This document shows positions 26,721-39,140 of a stretch of 64,000 nucleotides of DNA, one piece after another. The notes under the pieces were generated by a model. It was not told where the DNA came from. It saw only the letters and a list, made by a program, of their open reading frames with translations, and ran no database searches. A program made the position numbers and the translations under genes. The stretch spans positions 248,001 to 312,000 of the forward strand of contig VWYX01000831.1 of the NCBI GenBank assembly GCA_013396525.1, written 5' to 3'. Origin of the DNA: Chaetorhynchus papuensis. Taxonomy: Eukaryota; Chordata; Aves; Passeriformes; Rhipiduridae. Each line of letters begins with the position of its first letter. The stretch's first letter is position 1.

Positions 26721-27840
26721 AGTACAGTGACTCATTCCAAAGCAAAATAGACATGTAGTAATTAAAAGTTTTCATTGTCTAGAAAAGAGTCCAAATGGGG
26801 TTACTTTGGGCTACTTTAACTTGCCCACCGTTGAGTGCCTCAAGGTGTAAGTTACAACACTGAGACAGTTAGAATTTAAGTGGGATTTCCTCAGCACTTC
26901 TAATTTTGGCCATATGTGCCTGTCCCACAAACTTTATAATCGAATGCTTCCTGCTAAAATTCTAGTAGTATAACTGCAGCCTTCAAAGTATCAGAGTATT
27001 TTTAGAAAGAAAGCTGAACTTTGTTGCTGTTGCTCCCTCGGTGCCCCAAAGCCTGAAATGCCAGCGGGGGTGACGTGTTGGAGCTGCCCCTGCACCCCTA
27101 TGTGCTGCTGCTGGCAGGTGCTGCAGGGGCTGGAGGAGCAGAGCTTGCTGCTGCTGCATGGCCACAGCTCAGGACTCCCATGTACCCCATAAAACACCAG
27201 TTTCTCCATTCACAGTGCAGCTAACAACTGCTGTGTTACCAGAGTTAACTTATTTCTGATATTCACAGTGCCAAAATTTCAGCTGCTGAAAAATTCAAGT
27301 GATCGTAAAGGAAGCTCCTTTGGGATTCTGAAAGTTTACCATCAGGTGGTTTAAAATAGAAGAACTTAAAACAAAAGAACACCAAACAGGAACACAAGTA
27401 GTACCACAAAAATGGCAGTGAATTGACAGAAGGGACACTCCACTCTTTTTTTCCAAGGTAAAAAAACCCCACAACCCCGTGTTGTGAAACATCTTCTTAA
27501 AGACAGATTTAGAGAATGAAATTGAGGGTTATAAACTTGTAGCCAACAAAAGCAAGAAAGGCTGGAATGTTGGTAACCAACTGCAAGCACAGGATCCAAG
27601 CAAAACATCTTGAATTGCTGGTACCATAATAAATTACAGTTTTCACTTTTGTATTCTGCAAGTGAAAACAGCACTAAGTCAAGCTTGAGAGAGGGAAAGT
27701 AAAGGATGACCTTTTTAATTCACCCACACCTATTACAAGTAGAGGAACTGCAACATGAAGCTGTGAGAAATGAAAATACAACACCCATCATTGTTTGAAG
27801 GGACAGATTCTGCTCCCATAAAATGGGGTTCCTGTGTTTC

Positions 27841-28244
27841 TGAAGAGTTAATTGTCAGGTAGCAGTAGATGAAAGCCAAACCAGGCTCGGGGATGGTCTG
27901 CTGTGGTGGCTGTTATCTCATTTTCTTCCATGGATTAATTTTCCCCTCTTTAGCTTTAATTAGATAAACGTCTAGGGGCGGGAGGTGGCCCTGGAGTTCT
28001 CAAAGGGCAAGAAGTGGTCAAGAGCTGTTTTTTCTCAAACTTTGATTAGCCTATTTGATAAGTGATACTAGGCACCCCAATTGGTTAATGAATGAGGGGT
28101 TCCCGTGAGGTAAGTAGCTGGGAAATTTAGCCTCCCCCACAAGGATGGCGAGTATGTAAACTTCTGTCCTTCAGTTAGGTGTCTACTGTGGTCAGGAGTA
28201 AGGGTGATTTATATCCTATCTGGGTCCTGGAGTGTATCTGCATT
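27841..28244. promoter_or_regulatory. Possible intronic enhancer-like non-coding element B
   Basis: Three GATA-type words (TTATCT 27913-27918, AGATAA 27962-27967, TGATAAG 28057-28063) lie within 150 bases. Nearby are a Bicoid/OTX-type GGATTA (27932-27937), a GC box GGGGCGGG (27975-27982), a TCF/LEF-type CTTTGAT (28040-28046) and CCAATTGG (28077-28084). The density suggests a regulatory element. Conservation and activity are unknown. Confidence 0.35.
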
Positions 28245-29214
28245 GATTGACTCCCTTGATCTTGACATCAGTCACTTGGGCTTTCAGAGAAAGAGGGAGC
28301 ATAGGAGATAATGAAAGCTACATTAAAGAAGACCTTAACATTTATGTAAACGTTATTCTATCTTCAAAGGCAGAACTATCTTTCAACAGAAGGGAGATTT
28401 ATTTCCTACTTGAAAATATTAGAAAGTGGCAATATATTTAATATCAAACTGCTAACATTGGTGCTAGTCTCAGCCTTTAGGCTTTGTCTCTTATTTCTGG
28501 ACTAAATTGCATTATAGTTCAAAGTTTTACTGCAGGTACTGATGGAGACACACTAATGACTTGTGCAAAGATACACTCTCATCCTCTCCCACTGGGGAGA
28601 ACAGGCAAGAAGAGAGACCAAGAAAGACAAAATTAAGAGCTTGAAAAACACAAGCAGAAGTGTAGAGGAAACCATTTGGAAAGCTCATATGTTACTTTGT
28701 ATTAAATGTGGAGCTTTTATACAGGCAGTATAAACCAAAAACATTTAAACATTTAAGTAAAACTAAAATGCACCTCTCAAATTCCCCTAGAGAAAATCAA
28801 CTAAATAATAATATTTCCCCTTGTGGTTGCCATGCTCCCCTTGTCCTGGAAAAGAGGTGGCAGATTTGGGGCATGCTGGGGCCAGGAGGGAGCCTGGCAG
28901 GAGCCGGCAGTGTCCTGTCTCTGTTGAGAGGGTCATCTACCAGGCAGCTGCAGCACAAACATCAATTAAAGGACCAATTTCAACAATGCTGAGCAGAAAG
29001 GTAGTTTGTACAACTGTGAAGCGGGGCCACATTATCACCATGGAAGGCTGAAAAAGTGCACAGACCCTTCTGGGTAAACATCTCTGACTCTGCTACAGAA
29101 TACCAAGACATTCACAACATCAGGAGGGCAGCAGGAAAAGTGGATTAGAAACTGTTATTCAGCAAATTCTGCAATATTTTTTGGTTTGTTTTGTTTTTTC
29201 CTTTGCACCATGAG
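28245..29214 (+). other. HDAC9: HDAC9 large intron, segment 3
   Basis: This is non-coding intron without a recognisable element. Short open frames at 28247-28441 and 28708-29051 show no domain or splice context. Confidence 0.7.
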
Positions 29215-29520
29215 TAGTGAAAGTCTGAAATTTGTTGCCATGGAAGATTTGAGAATGGGCAGTACAAAACAGGATTAGACAAATTAATGGACAACACGGT
29301 CATAAGCAGATATTAAAGGAAAGAAAAAGGGATGTACCTCTGACATCTACAATGTAGAAAGTCCGGGTGCTGGGAGGGTATGAGGGGAATAAATTAGAAA
29401 GAGCAGCAATGCTCATGTGCTCTCACTAAATAGCATCCCCTATTGCCTGAGACAGCATTGGCCATGACAGACTGGCCTAATGCAGTTAGGCATTTCTTAT
29501 GTTCTTATCATCATAGATCT
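29215..29520 (+). mobile_element. Ancient CR1/L3-like LINE 3' end, plus strand
   Basis: The order of motifs matches the 3' part of old amniote CR1 elements: a ggattagacaaattaatgga block, a degenerate middle with gctcatgtgctctc, then gactggcctaatgcag and the typical terminal ttcttatgttcttatc. The copy is highly diverged, so boundaries are approximate and no coding capacity remains. Confidence 0.6.
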
Positions 29521-31630
29521 GTTTTGGCCCATCTAGTCCTTCAGTCATAGCCAAGCTTAGATTCTTCTATTAAATTTGTGTACTAGTTTTCTGTCCAGCT
29601 TTAGGGTAAAACGCATTTCTGTTTTCTTTTCCTTGAGCCGTGAATTATCTTCGTCAACCAAATAGTCAACAACACAAGCCTTTTCCCTTTTTAGCTATGG
29701 GTCCCAAAAAGCTTCAAATCTATCTTCACAACATGCAAAATACACTAGTTGTATTCCTGAGGAAAATACTGTTGTTAAAGACAGCCTAAAAGTGCAGTAA
29801 AGTGGTAACTTACATATTAAGAGATAGAGAATTTATATCCCAGCATCATCTTATTAAATATGCTGAGAATTAGTACTAATACGTGAGGCTGAGTAATTAA
29901 GGGGAAAAATAGATATCTGTGGGAAGTTCTTCTATTAACTAGTATGTTTTTAGGCAGAGGGCATGCAAATAACGCCTCAGTTGCTAAGTCCTCTCTGTGA
30001 TGTTTGGTAACCAGCAGACATAAGACATAACATTTGCATTCTAAATGAAATATGATCCTCTGTCTGGGAGAACTGGTCATTAATATGTAACCTGCAGAGC
30101 TGGGATATGTCTGTGGTAGTGAATAATTTCTTTGCAGTGGAAACATTAGCACAAAAAAAGTACGTAGCAAGGTGAGAAGGAAGAGGAAGTTTTTTTTCAC
30201 TCCAACACAAATGTAGAATTTCAAAATCTGAGTGAAAAACTTTATTTTATCAGTGATAAGTGGTCATGGAATGGGAACTATGCTAATCAAGAAAAGCACA
30301 AAAGTATAGTCTTCACAATCTTATAAACCATATCTTTTATTCAGATAAAGGAAAATGAAAGGGCTGGTGTCTTGCCTAAATCCAAAATGATTAAAATACC
30401 TGGTCAGAACAAGGTAGTAGGAAGTACAAATTGTTTCTTGGACAGTATTTTTGGACAGATAACGTCTACTGAGTGATACCTGTAACATTATGCTTGCTCT
30501 AGTATATTCCTTCACACTTTTTTTTTTTTTCTGCAGAACTCAAAGCTGTTCTAACCTCCTACCTAAAAGCACCTTTAAAAAAGTAAATCTAAGAATCAAA
30601 GCACAGTCAAGATGGCAACCCTCTGCAAGGAGCTGTTGAGGTGTCTCCCCTGTCTTAAGGGGGTTGAGCTGTACTTGACTTTGAGGTTTCAGCACTCCCA
30701 CTTCCTCAGTCTTAAATAAACAGTACTTTCTGGCAAATCAAAGAAAACCACACCTGACTTGACATTCATACCTGTGATTTCCTCAGGTCCACAGTGTTAT
30801 TCTGAGAGAATAGAGAATCTCCAATGGATTTATTGACTTATTCTTACAGAAATAAACAAGCATGATTCCTGTATGGGAACTGCTGAGCTGAGAGATAATA
30901 TCTGTGCAGATACTACCCGCCTCTAGATCAGATTTTGGACTCTTTGCTCAGTGACCAAAAGTCCAGACTCATAGAGTGATTCCTGAATTTCAGTCCCAAA
31001 GACTCTTAATTGCTTGCTACAGGGCAGGCAAATCCCTGTCACCAGCCATCAGGACATCCACTGGGCAAAGAGCCCAGCTAAGCAAATAGTTTGGCTTAAC
31101 AGACACACAAGCCCACAGCATTAGATGAGAACCACACGTGCATAAAATCTGCTCTAGATGAAAATGCCCACAAAAAACTGTGTTCATGCTTTGTCAGGGT
31201 GTAGCAAGCACTCAAGGTGATAAATCATCCCTGTTTCTCCACCCATCCTCCCCCAGCTGCACAGTGACTAAATACCTCTATCAACCAAGCTTTAAGTCAA
31301 ATCAAGCTTTTAAAAATTCCTCTTTCTCAGTGCTCTAACATGCATGGGTTCACAAAATTGAATTACAAAATTTTTATCTGTTTGGGATCAGCCCTGTTTC
31401 CTCCTCCTTGTGTTTACTTTCCTTCAGTAGCTGACATCAAAATGTTTTCTGGAATGCTGAGACTAAATAAGTTATGCTTAACTCAATATCTAATATAAAT
31501 AGCCCTGGGGAAGCTCCAGCAGCACAATCATAAAAGCTACAGTTTCTTTTAATAGCTTGCCACACTTTGCTGATATAGTATTTCTCTAATCACCAATCTT
31601 TACGTGCCTTCCTGACCTTGGAGCTCTCTG
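29521..31630 (+). other. HDAC9: HDAC9 large intron, segment 4
   Basis: This is AT-rich intron. On the minus strand an open frame at 29817-30224 is leucine/phenylalanine-rich and has no recognisable domain. A 12-base T run lies at about 30519-30530. No RNA gene was seen. Confidence 0.75.
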
Positions 31631-31960
31631 TCCAAATGACTTTGGTGTATCAAAGGCTTGTGTCATTGGAAGAGTGAATGGCTTTCATTTTTCTCCCTGA
31701 AACTTCCGGTTCCTGGCATCTGCAAAGAATTATTCCAAGCAGTGTTTTGCTGCCTTGCGGCCACTGCCCTGCAATGGCCTGCCTGATGGAAGTGACTTTT
31801 CCCAAAAAGGTTAGCGATTGTGGCCGGGGACGGGCGGGCGCTGCAGTCGGTGCACAACCAGCCCTGCTTTCTCAGCTGATTTTCTCTGACCACTGGGGCT
31901 GCCACAACCACACATTACAGCAATTCATTTCTGGGTGTTTCGGGAGGAATTGAATAAATA
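31631..31960. promoter_or_regulatory. Possible intronic enhancer-like non-coding element C
   Basis: The stretch holds a CTTTG-N6-CAAAG inverted repeat (31640-31655), a perfect 9-base ETS-type word ACTTCCGGT (31702-31710) and a CpG-rich core (gcgattgtggccggggacgg onward, 31813-31855). CpGs are rare in the surrounding intron. The frames on both strands here have no family resemblance. The regulatory role is inferred only. Confidence 0.35.
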
Positions 31961-33229
31961 GGTTCTATGCTGTTTTGTAGTGGACTAGAGCAACAAACAA
32001 AAGCCTTCCAAAATAACCACAGATTTCAAAAGCCTTCATATTACAACAAAGGTAATCTAAATTTAAAAGCTTTTATAGAAGTAAGCGTTGCATAGTGACA
32101 TAGGGCATCAGGGTTTTCTCAGCTGAACCTCATACTGCATGAATGTCCAAAATCCATAGATGTGGTGCTCTGACTGTTCCCAGGTGATGAGAATGTCGGT
32201 GCCTGGATCCAGAGTCTGAGTTACGATTTGTCTTTTTAAAGCTGGATTCTTGTTCTCTCTAGATCTCTCTCACCTAATCTCTCTTCTCACTTTTCTTCCT
32301 TTTGCTCTAGTTCCTTATATTTACTTTTTTTTTTTTAATGTGAAATGTAACTGGGCCTATATGAGTAATTACTGTGCTGAAACAAACTAAATGAAACTCA
32401 GTTTTCTCCTTTTAATTTTTCTTTTTGGGGGGGGGCAGGAGAAGAAGGGGTGTAAGGAAGAGGATTTTTGAGGTAGGTTTTCCTTAAGTATTATGTGCCT
32501 TAACTCCACAACTGCAGTCAAGCATCCTCAGTGGTGAGCACTGAACTGTCACATTGCAAAAGACAAACTGCTTGAAATCTCCATAGTTAGGAGAGATAAA
32601 GCCAGGATGAGATAAGGTGACACAAAAGCTCAGAGATATTAGAAGACTGATGTAAGCTCATACAGCTGATCAGTAACAGATAAAATTTGAAAATCCTGCT
32701 TTTTCTTCTAAGAGACAAGATTAAGACAGCATTCCTCAGAGACGGATTATGTACTTCAATTACTTAAATTAAATTTTAATTCAAAGAATGAAAACAAAAC
32801 ATCTTCAGAGATCCAAATCCTCCCAAAGCAACCTGAGTTGACCCAAACCTCTCCTGGGACTTTCAGCCCGTGGTGCAGCTCTTTTGGCAGCATGGCCCTG
32901 TAACCCTTCTTAAATGAAAAGGAGAGGCTCTCACACCCCCTGTACCCCTGGGGAGAAGAGAGCCACTGGGGACAGAAACATTTCACAGCTGAAAGGAGCC
33001 AGCCTTGGACCCCTGCTCAGGGCTTTTCACTCCCTTCTTTCTCATTAAAACACAAACACTAGGTGAGACAAGTCACACCTCTGGTTTAGGCACAAAGTAC
33101 GTGCGTTGGTCACCCCAAGCTCCCTCCATGGGAATGCACTGCCCATAAGAGCGCTGACAGTCTGTATTCCCTCTCCTGGCCAGGCACTCATAGATGCCTG
33201 TGATGTTGCCCAGCTTTAATCTCAGCTGG
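31961..33229 (+). other. HDAC9: HDAC9 large intron, segment 5
   Basis: This is unremarkable intron with short T and G runs (for example nine G at 32427-32435). No exon or clear repeat family was seen. Confidence 0.7.
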
Positions 33230-33375
33230 TAGCTAACTACCACACAGCAGTATCACTTGCTCAGTCCTTCCCAGTGGGATGGGGGGGGGGGGGGAAAATC
33301 AGGGGAAAAAAAAAGTAAAACTCCTGGGTCAAAATTAGAACAGTTTAATAAGTGAAAGAAACTAAAATGTAATGA
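33230..33375. mobile_element. Fragment resembling an avian endogenous retroviral LTR
   Basis: The words taccacacagcagtatcact, cagtgggatggggg, gtaaaactcctgggtcaaaa and aacagtttaataagtg occur in this order. From memory they resemble an LTR family common in bird genomes, with a degenerate poly-G (33281-33294) and poly-A in the middle. Only a fragment is visible. No viral gene remains, and the orientation and both ends are uncertain. Confidence 0.45.
33281..33294. repeat. Poly-G tract (14 bases)
   Basis: Fourteen consecutive G occur inside the LTR-like fragment. Such runs are prone to length errors in sequencing and could form a G-quadruplex. Confidence 0.9.
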
Positions 33376-36300
33376 TAAGTAGATTTTGCCTCAGGTATTC
33401 CCTTGGTCTTCTTTGGTTAAGACTCAGTGGGCCTAAAACCTCAATGCCTTCAGATGGCCGCTACGCATAAATTAGCACTGCTTTTTCCTTCCTGCCACCT
33501 GAAGTTGGAGTGCATTACTTACATTGTAGCAAGCTGGATTTTGCTCTTAGCAATCATTGCACAAGTAACAAAACTTTGTTTTCAAAAGAGCTTTGGCCAC
33601 ATTAACTTGGGTTACCTTACACAACACTTTTGTACTGAAATATGTTGAATCTCCAGGTATTACAGATATTAGCCCAGAAATACATCCAGCTCTGAAAAGG
33701 AGCTCAGTACTCCGTTTACTGTCACACACACCAAAAGGCTGGAGACTGAATGAGGTAGCAGATGCTTCCACTTGAAGTTACATTGAACCCAAATTTTCAA
33801 AGCATTTTCTGGGGTTTTGTATCCAGAGCAACTCCTGGACGTACCTAAAATGAGAATTCTCCAGTTAATTAACAATTATATATAAAATTTACTGGAAGTC
33901 TTGCAACTTCTTTTTTCTTTTTCCCAGAAAGAATAACACCCAGGAACTTCTTAAGGGTGTAACACATAGGGTGTATTGTATTACAACATTGGAGAATATT
34001 GCTATATGAAAGAAACAGTCATCAGGGCTTAAATCCAGGTTGTGGGGGAAAAAAAAGAGCAGAAAAAAGAACCTGGCCATAGCTTAGATTGATGCCTCAC
34101 AATGCACATGAGAAAAACTGAAAAACAATCCTGTCTCTTATTTCCAACTGTACAGTTAAAGTCTTTTAAGTTCTCTGTAGACTGACTAAAAATAAGCAAA
34201 GAAGGCCAGGTAGCAGCCGTCAGATTCTTATGAATTAAATTATATCCATATGTATAGCACATTTCAATGTCCAAAGAACCACTTGGATATGTGAATCTGA
34301 ACTTTTATGGTGAAAACCAGGGATATTTCTAAACTTGTCAGTAAAAGTCAAAAGCTCAGCCCCAATCTCACATATTTTCTCCCTTTTTGAATGTTGCTAT
34401 TGTTTAATTGCTCTAATTACATTTTTGTACCAAGAGTAGCAAAGAGAAACCCCAATACCCACAGTCAGAGGAGGATTTGAAAAAGGAGAGAGAGAAGGAG
34501 CTGAGAAGCTCATTGCCTGAGGCTGGGCCTCTGGGCAGCATAAGGTTCTCTGGTTGGGCTCAGGACTAAATCTGTCATTTTTTAGCATATCTATTGATAC
34601 TGTAATCAGGTTGGCTTTAACCCCTGTGGTTCCTGGGAAGAAACCTTCAAACACGTCTTGTCTTGTAGAGTTCCAACAGGAACTGCTGGGCTGGCAGCAC
34701 CCAGTGCTTTGAGCTCTGCCTCAAAGCTTTCTGCCCACCTTTGCAGCTCCGCCAAGGGTCTGAGATACATTTCTGACATCCACTCTTTTTCAGAAGGTCC
34801 CCTGTGGCCAGCAGGGCTTCCAGGCCACTCTGAATGCAGTGGCATGGGTGTGGGGTGCCAGCTGTTTGGGGTGCTTTGGCACTGCCTCGCTCGGCGTGCT
34901 GTCAGCACATCTCCTGGGACTTGGCGGTGGCCCTAAGGGCCAGCTGTGGCACGGTGTGCACTCACATCATGATGTGCACGCCCACGTTACGTGACCACCT
35001 CTCCTCCTGGTTTCTCTGCTTCCAGAGAGTTGAAAAGAAAATGGACTGGATGTTCCCAACAAGATTAAGGACCACAACGACCCCCAAAGACACAGAAGCT
35101 GAGAAGTTTCATGGGTCCTTGTACCCTTTCGCCACAATGCCTCAATGTGGGTCACAGGGATGATCAGCCTCCCTCTCCTCACCCAGTCTGCTCTGAGCCC
35201 GTAAAGATTCAGAGTAGGGATGCTTCAATTTGAGCAGTACCTAAAAGCTGTGATATTTTACAGTGCCAACTGCTCAGTTGCTCTGACCTCTCTCTCCTAC
35301 CCTTTGTCAAATCCAGCACCATCAAACCAAAACCACTTCTCACCATACCTCCACTGCTATCTGTTGTAAAAGGAAACACAGAAAGTCACAGTGCTGCATT
35401 ATTACATAATTTAACGAGATGTGGATCCAGAAGTGGAGAATATTATTGATACAATGCAATTATTACTGATCCAAGGATTAAAGAACGGACTTAAAAATCA
35501 GGATTTCTGATCCTTGTGCAGTTTGGATCTGTAACGTCTACACTTTAGCTTCTCCACACAACAATACTCTCTATGTAGCAGACGAATTACAGATTATTTT
35601 CATTATAACCTTCAACAGGATGGTATCATTCAAGGGATATATATGCATCATATACATAAAATTTATTACAGAGCAGGAAAGATGACATTTCTAGCAATAA
35701 CAAAAACTACAAAAAAAACCTTAAGAACAATATATTACAATATATATCTGTCTGAAGAAAAAAAGAAATTATACCAGTGAAAATATGTAAAACCTACTAA
35801 CCCATTGTCAGACAATAAGCAAGCACAGCACAGTTTTCAGCATGTTAGTAGCTACATTTCTGCAATAGAGGGAAAAAAAAGTATTCCAGGCACTGAAAGA
35901 TTTTGTTTGTCACAGGCTCCAAATCTAGAGCATTTGGGGACAGCTATAATGTTATCTTGAGTGAACACAGGGCCAACGTAATTAGGAATAAAGAGGTAAG
36001 AAGCAATGGGAATTGTCTGCATAACTTCACTTTGTAAAATCCTCCCATAGAAGGTGGCAGGTAGGAAATCTGCATAATAACAAACTTGTCACAACACAAG
36101 GCCAACTAAATACAACAATTAGAATTAACATTTTGCTTTGACTGGTTCTCAGGATTCCCCCACTCTGTCCTCCCTGGTTTCACTAGATATAGTTGAAGTT
36201 GTAGCTATTTATTTTGGTGCAATATTTTCCAGTATATATTTTTTCCAAGTGTTGTGTGGCTGCGAGAAGTCTGTCTCCCTCCTTTGTGGGCGATGCTTTA

Positions 36301-38416
36301 AGACGCAGCTATTGAAGTGAAAAATCCTTCTCTCAGATATCCCAGTGAAAACCCACAATAAGTTTCTTGGTTCCCCTCTAGTTTATCTTACATTTGTGCA
36401 AATAATCCAAACTGGCCCCAAAACAGAGCTGAATGCTTTATAACTTATGATTGGAGGAGGTTGCCTTCTCCCCTGACTGCCAGGACCTTCCTTTTGAGTT
36501 ACTGGCAGGCCTCTGCTCTTGCACTGCATCCCCACAGCTCTCGTGATGCTGTATTTGTGCATTCCAGCTGGCTCACCTGCCTCTTCCCCACTGCTTCTGC
36601 TCCTCCTGCTCAGCCACTAACTCCAAGACAATCTCCAGCATGTGGATGTCCTCCCAAGCTGCCATCAGACCACGATTAGGGAGGTGCTTTAAGGGACTTC
36701 ACCAGCAATGGAGTTGACCCTCACAGCTGCCTTCCCCGATGTATGAATTGAGACAGCACTATGTCAGCTTGCCTGTAAAACAAAGAGACAGTAATTCTCA
36801 GTACGAAGCAGCTATCCTCTGAAAAAAAATAAAAAGTCATTGTCTAAAGTAGAAAGCTATTTTTGTCCCATATGTAGGCAGTTTTAAAAATTTTAATTAA
36901 TATACCTAAAATTGTTTTGTTTTGTTTCAGGAAGGACATGGATCATAGTAAGGAATAACAGGGCACAGATGAGGAATATAGACTAGTGTTTGGCCTGTAA
37001 TTTTGTGTCCTTTGGTCTTTTAAGCATTCAGACTTCTTTTCCTGTAAATTACTCCTGGATACCTTGAAGAGATGTCTATTCTAGATGAAGAAAAATACTG
37101 GCTAATGCAGTGTTGAGATCCTTATGTAGTGTGAGCAAACCAATGAACCACCTTCCAGAAGTGCTACAAGTGTTCTTATTGCCCCACTTCTCCCCAGCTA
37201 GTATTCTTTTTACTTATTCTTACTGCTTCCATTTCTTGCAATTACTGTAATATCTTATGCTATTTGAGGAATAATGTGAGTACATTAAAGATTCAACTTT
37301 TTTTTGGAAAAGGCACAAAGGCAAGAAATTATAGTTGAACCTACAAACAAAACAGCTTCCAAATTTTAAAACCAGAAATAAAGTGGAAGCATTATCATAA
37401 AAAAGAGAGAGGGTGCAAAGGGAAGAGGTTGGACCTTATGCTATTCAGGTGTTTGGATTTTGTTATACTGCTCTCTCTCTTCTTCCTTTTAGTCCCACCC
37501 CGTGTTCCACATCCCTCCTTGTAACAGCAATCTAGCCCTACTTGAAGTGCATTGCAATGAAGCAAGGTCAGATAAATTCATTTATCCTTCCTGTGAGATA
37601 TTGCAAGTTTTATGGTATCTTCTGAACTTTGCTTTTGCATTTTAAGTTCGGAGATTTACTTAAGGAAAAAGAAATTGCGTAATTTATTTTGCAGTCTGCA
37701 TTATAGAATTTCTGCTATGCTAGCACATAACATTTTCCTGGTTTCTTTTTAACTCTCTAGTTGTTCGTAAATCAGCAAACATTGGGGTTTTTTCCTCCCT
37801 TTTAAATCTGCCCATTCTGACAATTCTCCCACTTGTTAAAAGCAGCAAACCCTAGGCTGAGAAAACAAAGTGGGTAATATTTGTAAGTAATCTTTTGATG
37901 TTCAGTTCAATTTTTGTTCAAATTGCAAATAATTTGATCTTATCCCAAATAAAACTAAAAAAAAAAAACCAAAGCAACAAGCTGTACTTGTTTGTTGCAG
38001 AAATATATTTATTCTACAGAAGTATAGAGCATTCTACAACCACGTAGAATTCTAAATATATAGAACAGATCTAAAAAGATTGTTGTGAGTTTCTCTTTTC
38101 ATCTGCAGCATCCTTCCTATATTCAAATCCTTTACTTTGTAGTCTCAAATTATATCACCATTTCACTATGTATAACTATTTCTCCGTGTTCCAAAATCAG
38201 AAAAGTGTAGTAGAGCTCTGCACTGAAGAGAGAAAAATGTTTTTAAAATACCTGGTGATATTTGCAGATGTGTGTGTGTACATACACATTTTTTCAAGAA
38301 ACTTGATATCTCTTCCTAAAATTCTGTTGGAGAAAGGAAGTCTGTGGGCATTTTAACTGCTTTAAAGTAAGGTGTGAGATTTGGCAATATATCTCTCTGA
38401 AATCTTCAGAGGGGTA
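33376..38416 (+). other. HDAC9: HDAC9 large intron, segment 6
   Basis: This is mostly AT-rich intron. A GC-richer block at about 34650-35060 includes the words ctcgctcggcgtgctg and cgcccacgttacgtgacc, and open frames occur there on both strands without family resemblance. An AT-rich block with repeated ATATAT words is at about 35630-35760. No exon was found. Confidence 0.75.
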
Positions 38417-39140
38417 GAAGTCATAGACCCATAGAATGGCTTGGGTTGAAAGCGAACATAGAGGTCATCTAGTTCCAAACCCCCTGCTATGGAGAAGGAC
38501 TCCTTCCTCTAGACCAGATTGCTCAGAGCCTCATCCAACCCGGCCTTGACCACTTCCAGGGATGGCGCATCCACAATTTTGTGCAACTAACTCCAGAGCC
38601 TCACCACCCTCACAGTAAAGAATTTCTTTCTGATATCTAATCTAAACCCAACTCTTCCAGTATGATGCTATTCCCTGTTGTCCTTACATGCTCTCATAAA
38701 TAGTTTCTCTCCTTCTTTCTTGTAGGCTTCCTCCAGTTACTGGAAGGCTGCAATTAGATCACCCTGAAGCCTTCTCTTTTCCAGGCTAAACAAGCCCAAT
38801 TGTCTCAGCCCTTCCTCATAGAAGAGGTGTTTCAGCCCTCTGATCATCTTGGCAGCCCTCCTCTGGACATACTCCAACAGGTCCATGGCCTTCCTGTGCT
38901 GGGACCCCAGAGCTGGATGCAGCACTGCAGGTGGGGTCTCACCAGAGCAGAGGGGCAGAATCCCTCCCTTGCCATGCTTCTCACACTGCTTTGGATGCAG
39001 CCCAGGACACCTTTGGCTTTCTGGGCTGTGAGTGCCCATTGCTGGGTTATGTCCAGCCTCTCATCCACCAGCACCCCAAGTCCTTCTTGGCAGGGCTGCT
39101 CTAGATCTGTTCATCCCCAGCCTTGTGCTTTAGATAAGTG
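38417..39140 (-). mobile_element. CR1 LINE, 5'-truncated, minus strand
   Basis: Read on the minus strand this ends with the classic avian CR1 tail (here the reverse complement, catagaatggcttgggttga, near 38430). Upstream of that it encodes the C-terminal part of the CR1 reverse-transcriptase polyprotein. Frame 38737-39039 contains MDLLEYVQRRAAKMIRGL and GLFSLEKRRLQGDLIAAFQ, and frame 38844-39074 contains LVDERLDITQQ and ALVRPHLQCCIQLWGP. The coding sequence therefore switches frame (near 38890-38920) and is broken. About 720 bases remain of an element several kilobases long, as is usual for CR1. Confidence 0.93.
38737..39074 (-). pseudogene. Remnant of CR1 ORF2 (reverse transcriptase C-terminus)
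   Basis: Two overlapping minus-strand frames together cover the last part of the CR1 ORF2 protein, including the conserved ALVRPHL...WGP and DLLE.VQRRA.KMI blocks, followed by GLFSLEKRR. A frameshift separates them, and internal stops lie outside the frames. The remnant cannot make an active protein; it is a dead retrotransposon copy in the HDAC9 intron. Confidence 0.9.

Larger units (their letters stand above)
18113..27840 (+). other. HDAC9: HDAC9 large intron, segment 2
   Basis: This is AT-rich intron. A frame at 18460-18816 stays open for 118 codons but has the lysine/leucine/threonine-rich content of AT-rich noise and matches no family I know. A- and C-rich tracts occur at 22719-22793 and 26653-26720. 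Locally GC-rich blocks occur at 26035-26215 and 27030-27190; the second is rich in CTG/GCTG words. No exon, RNA gene or clear transposon was seen. Confidence 0.78.
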
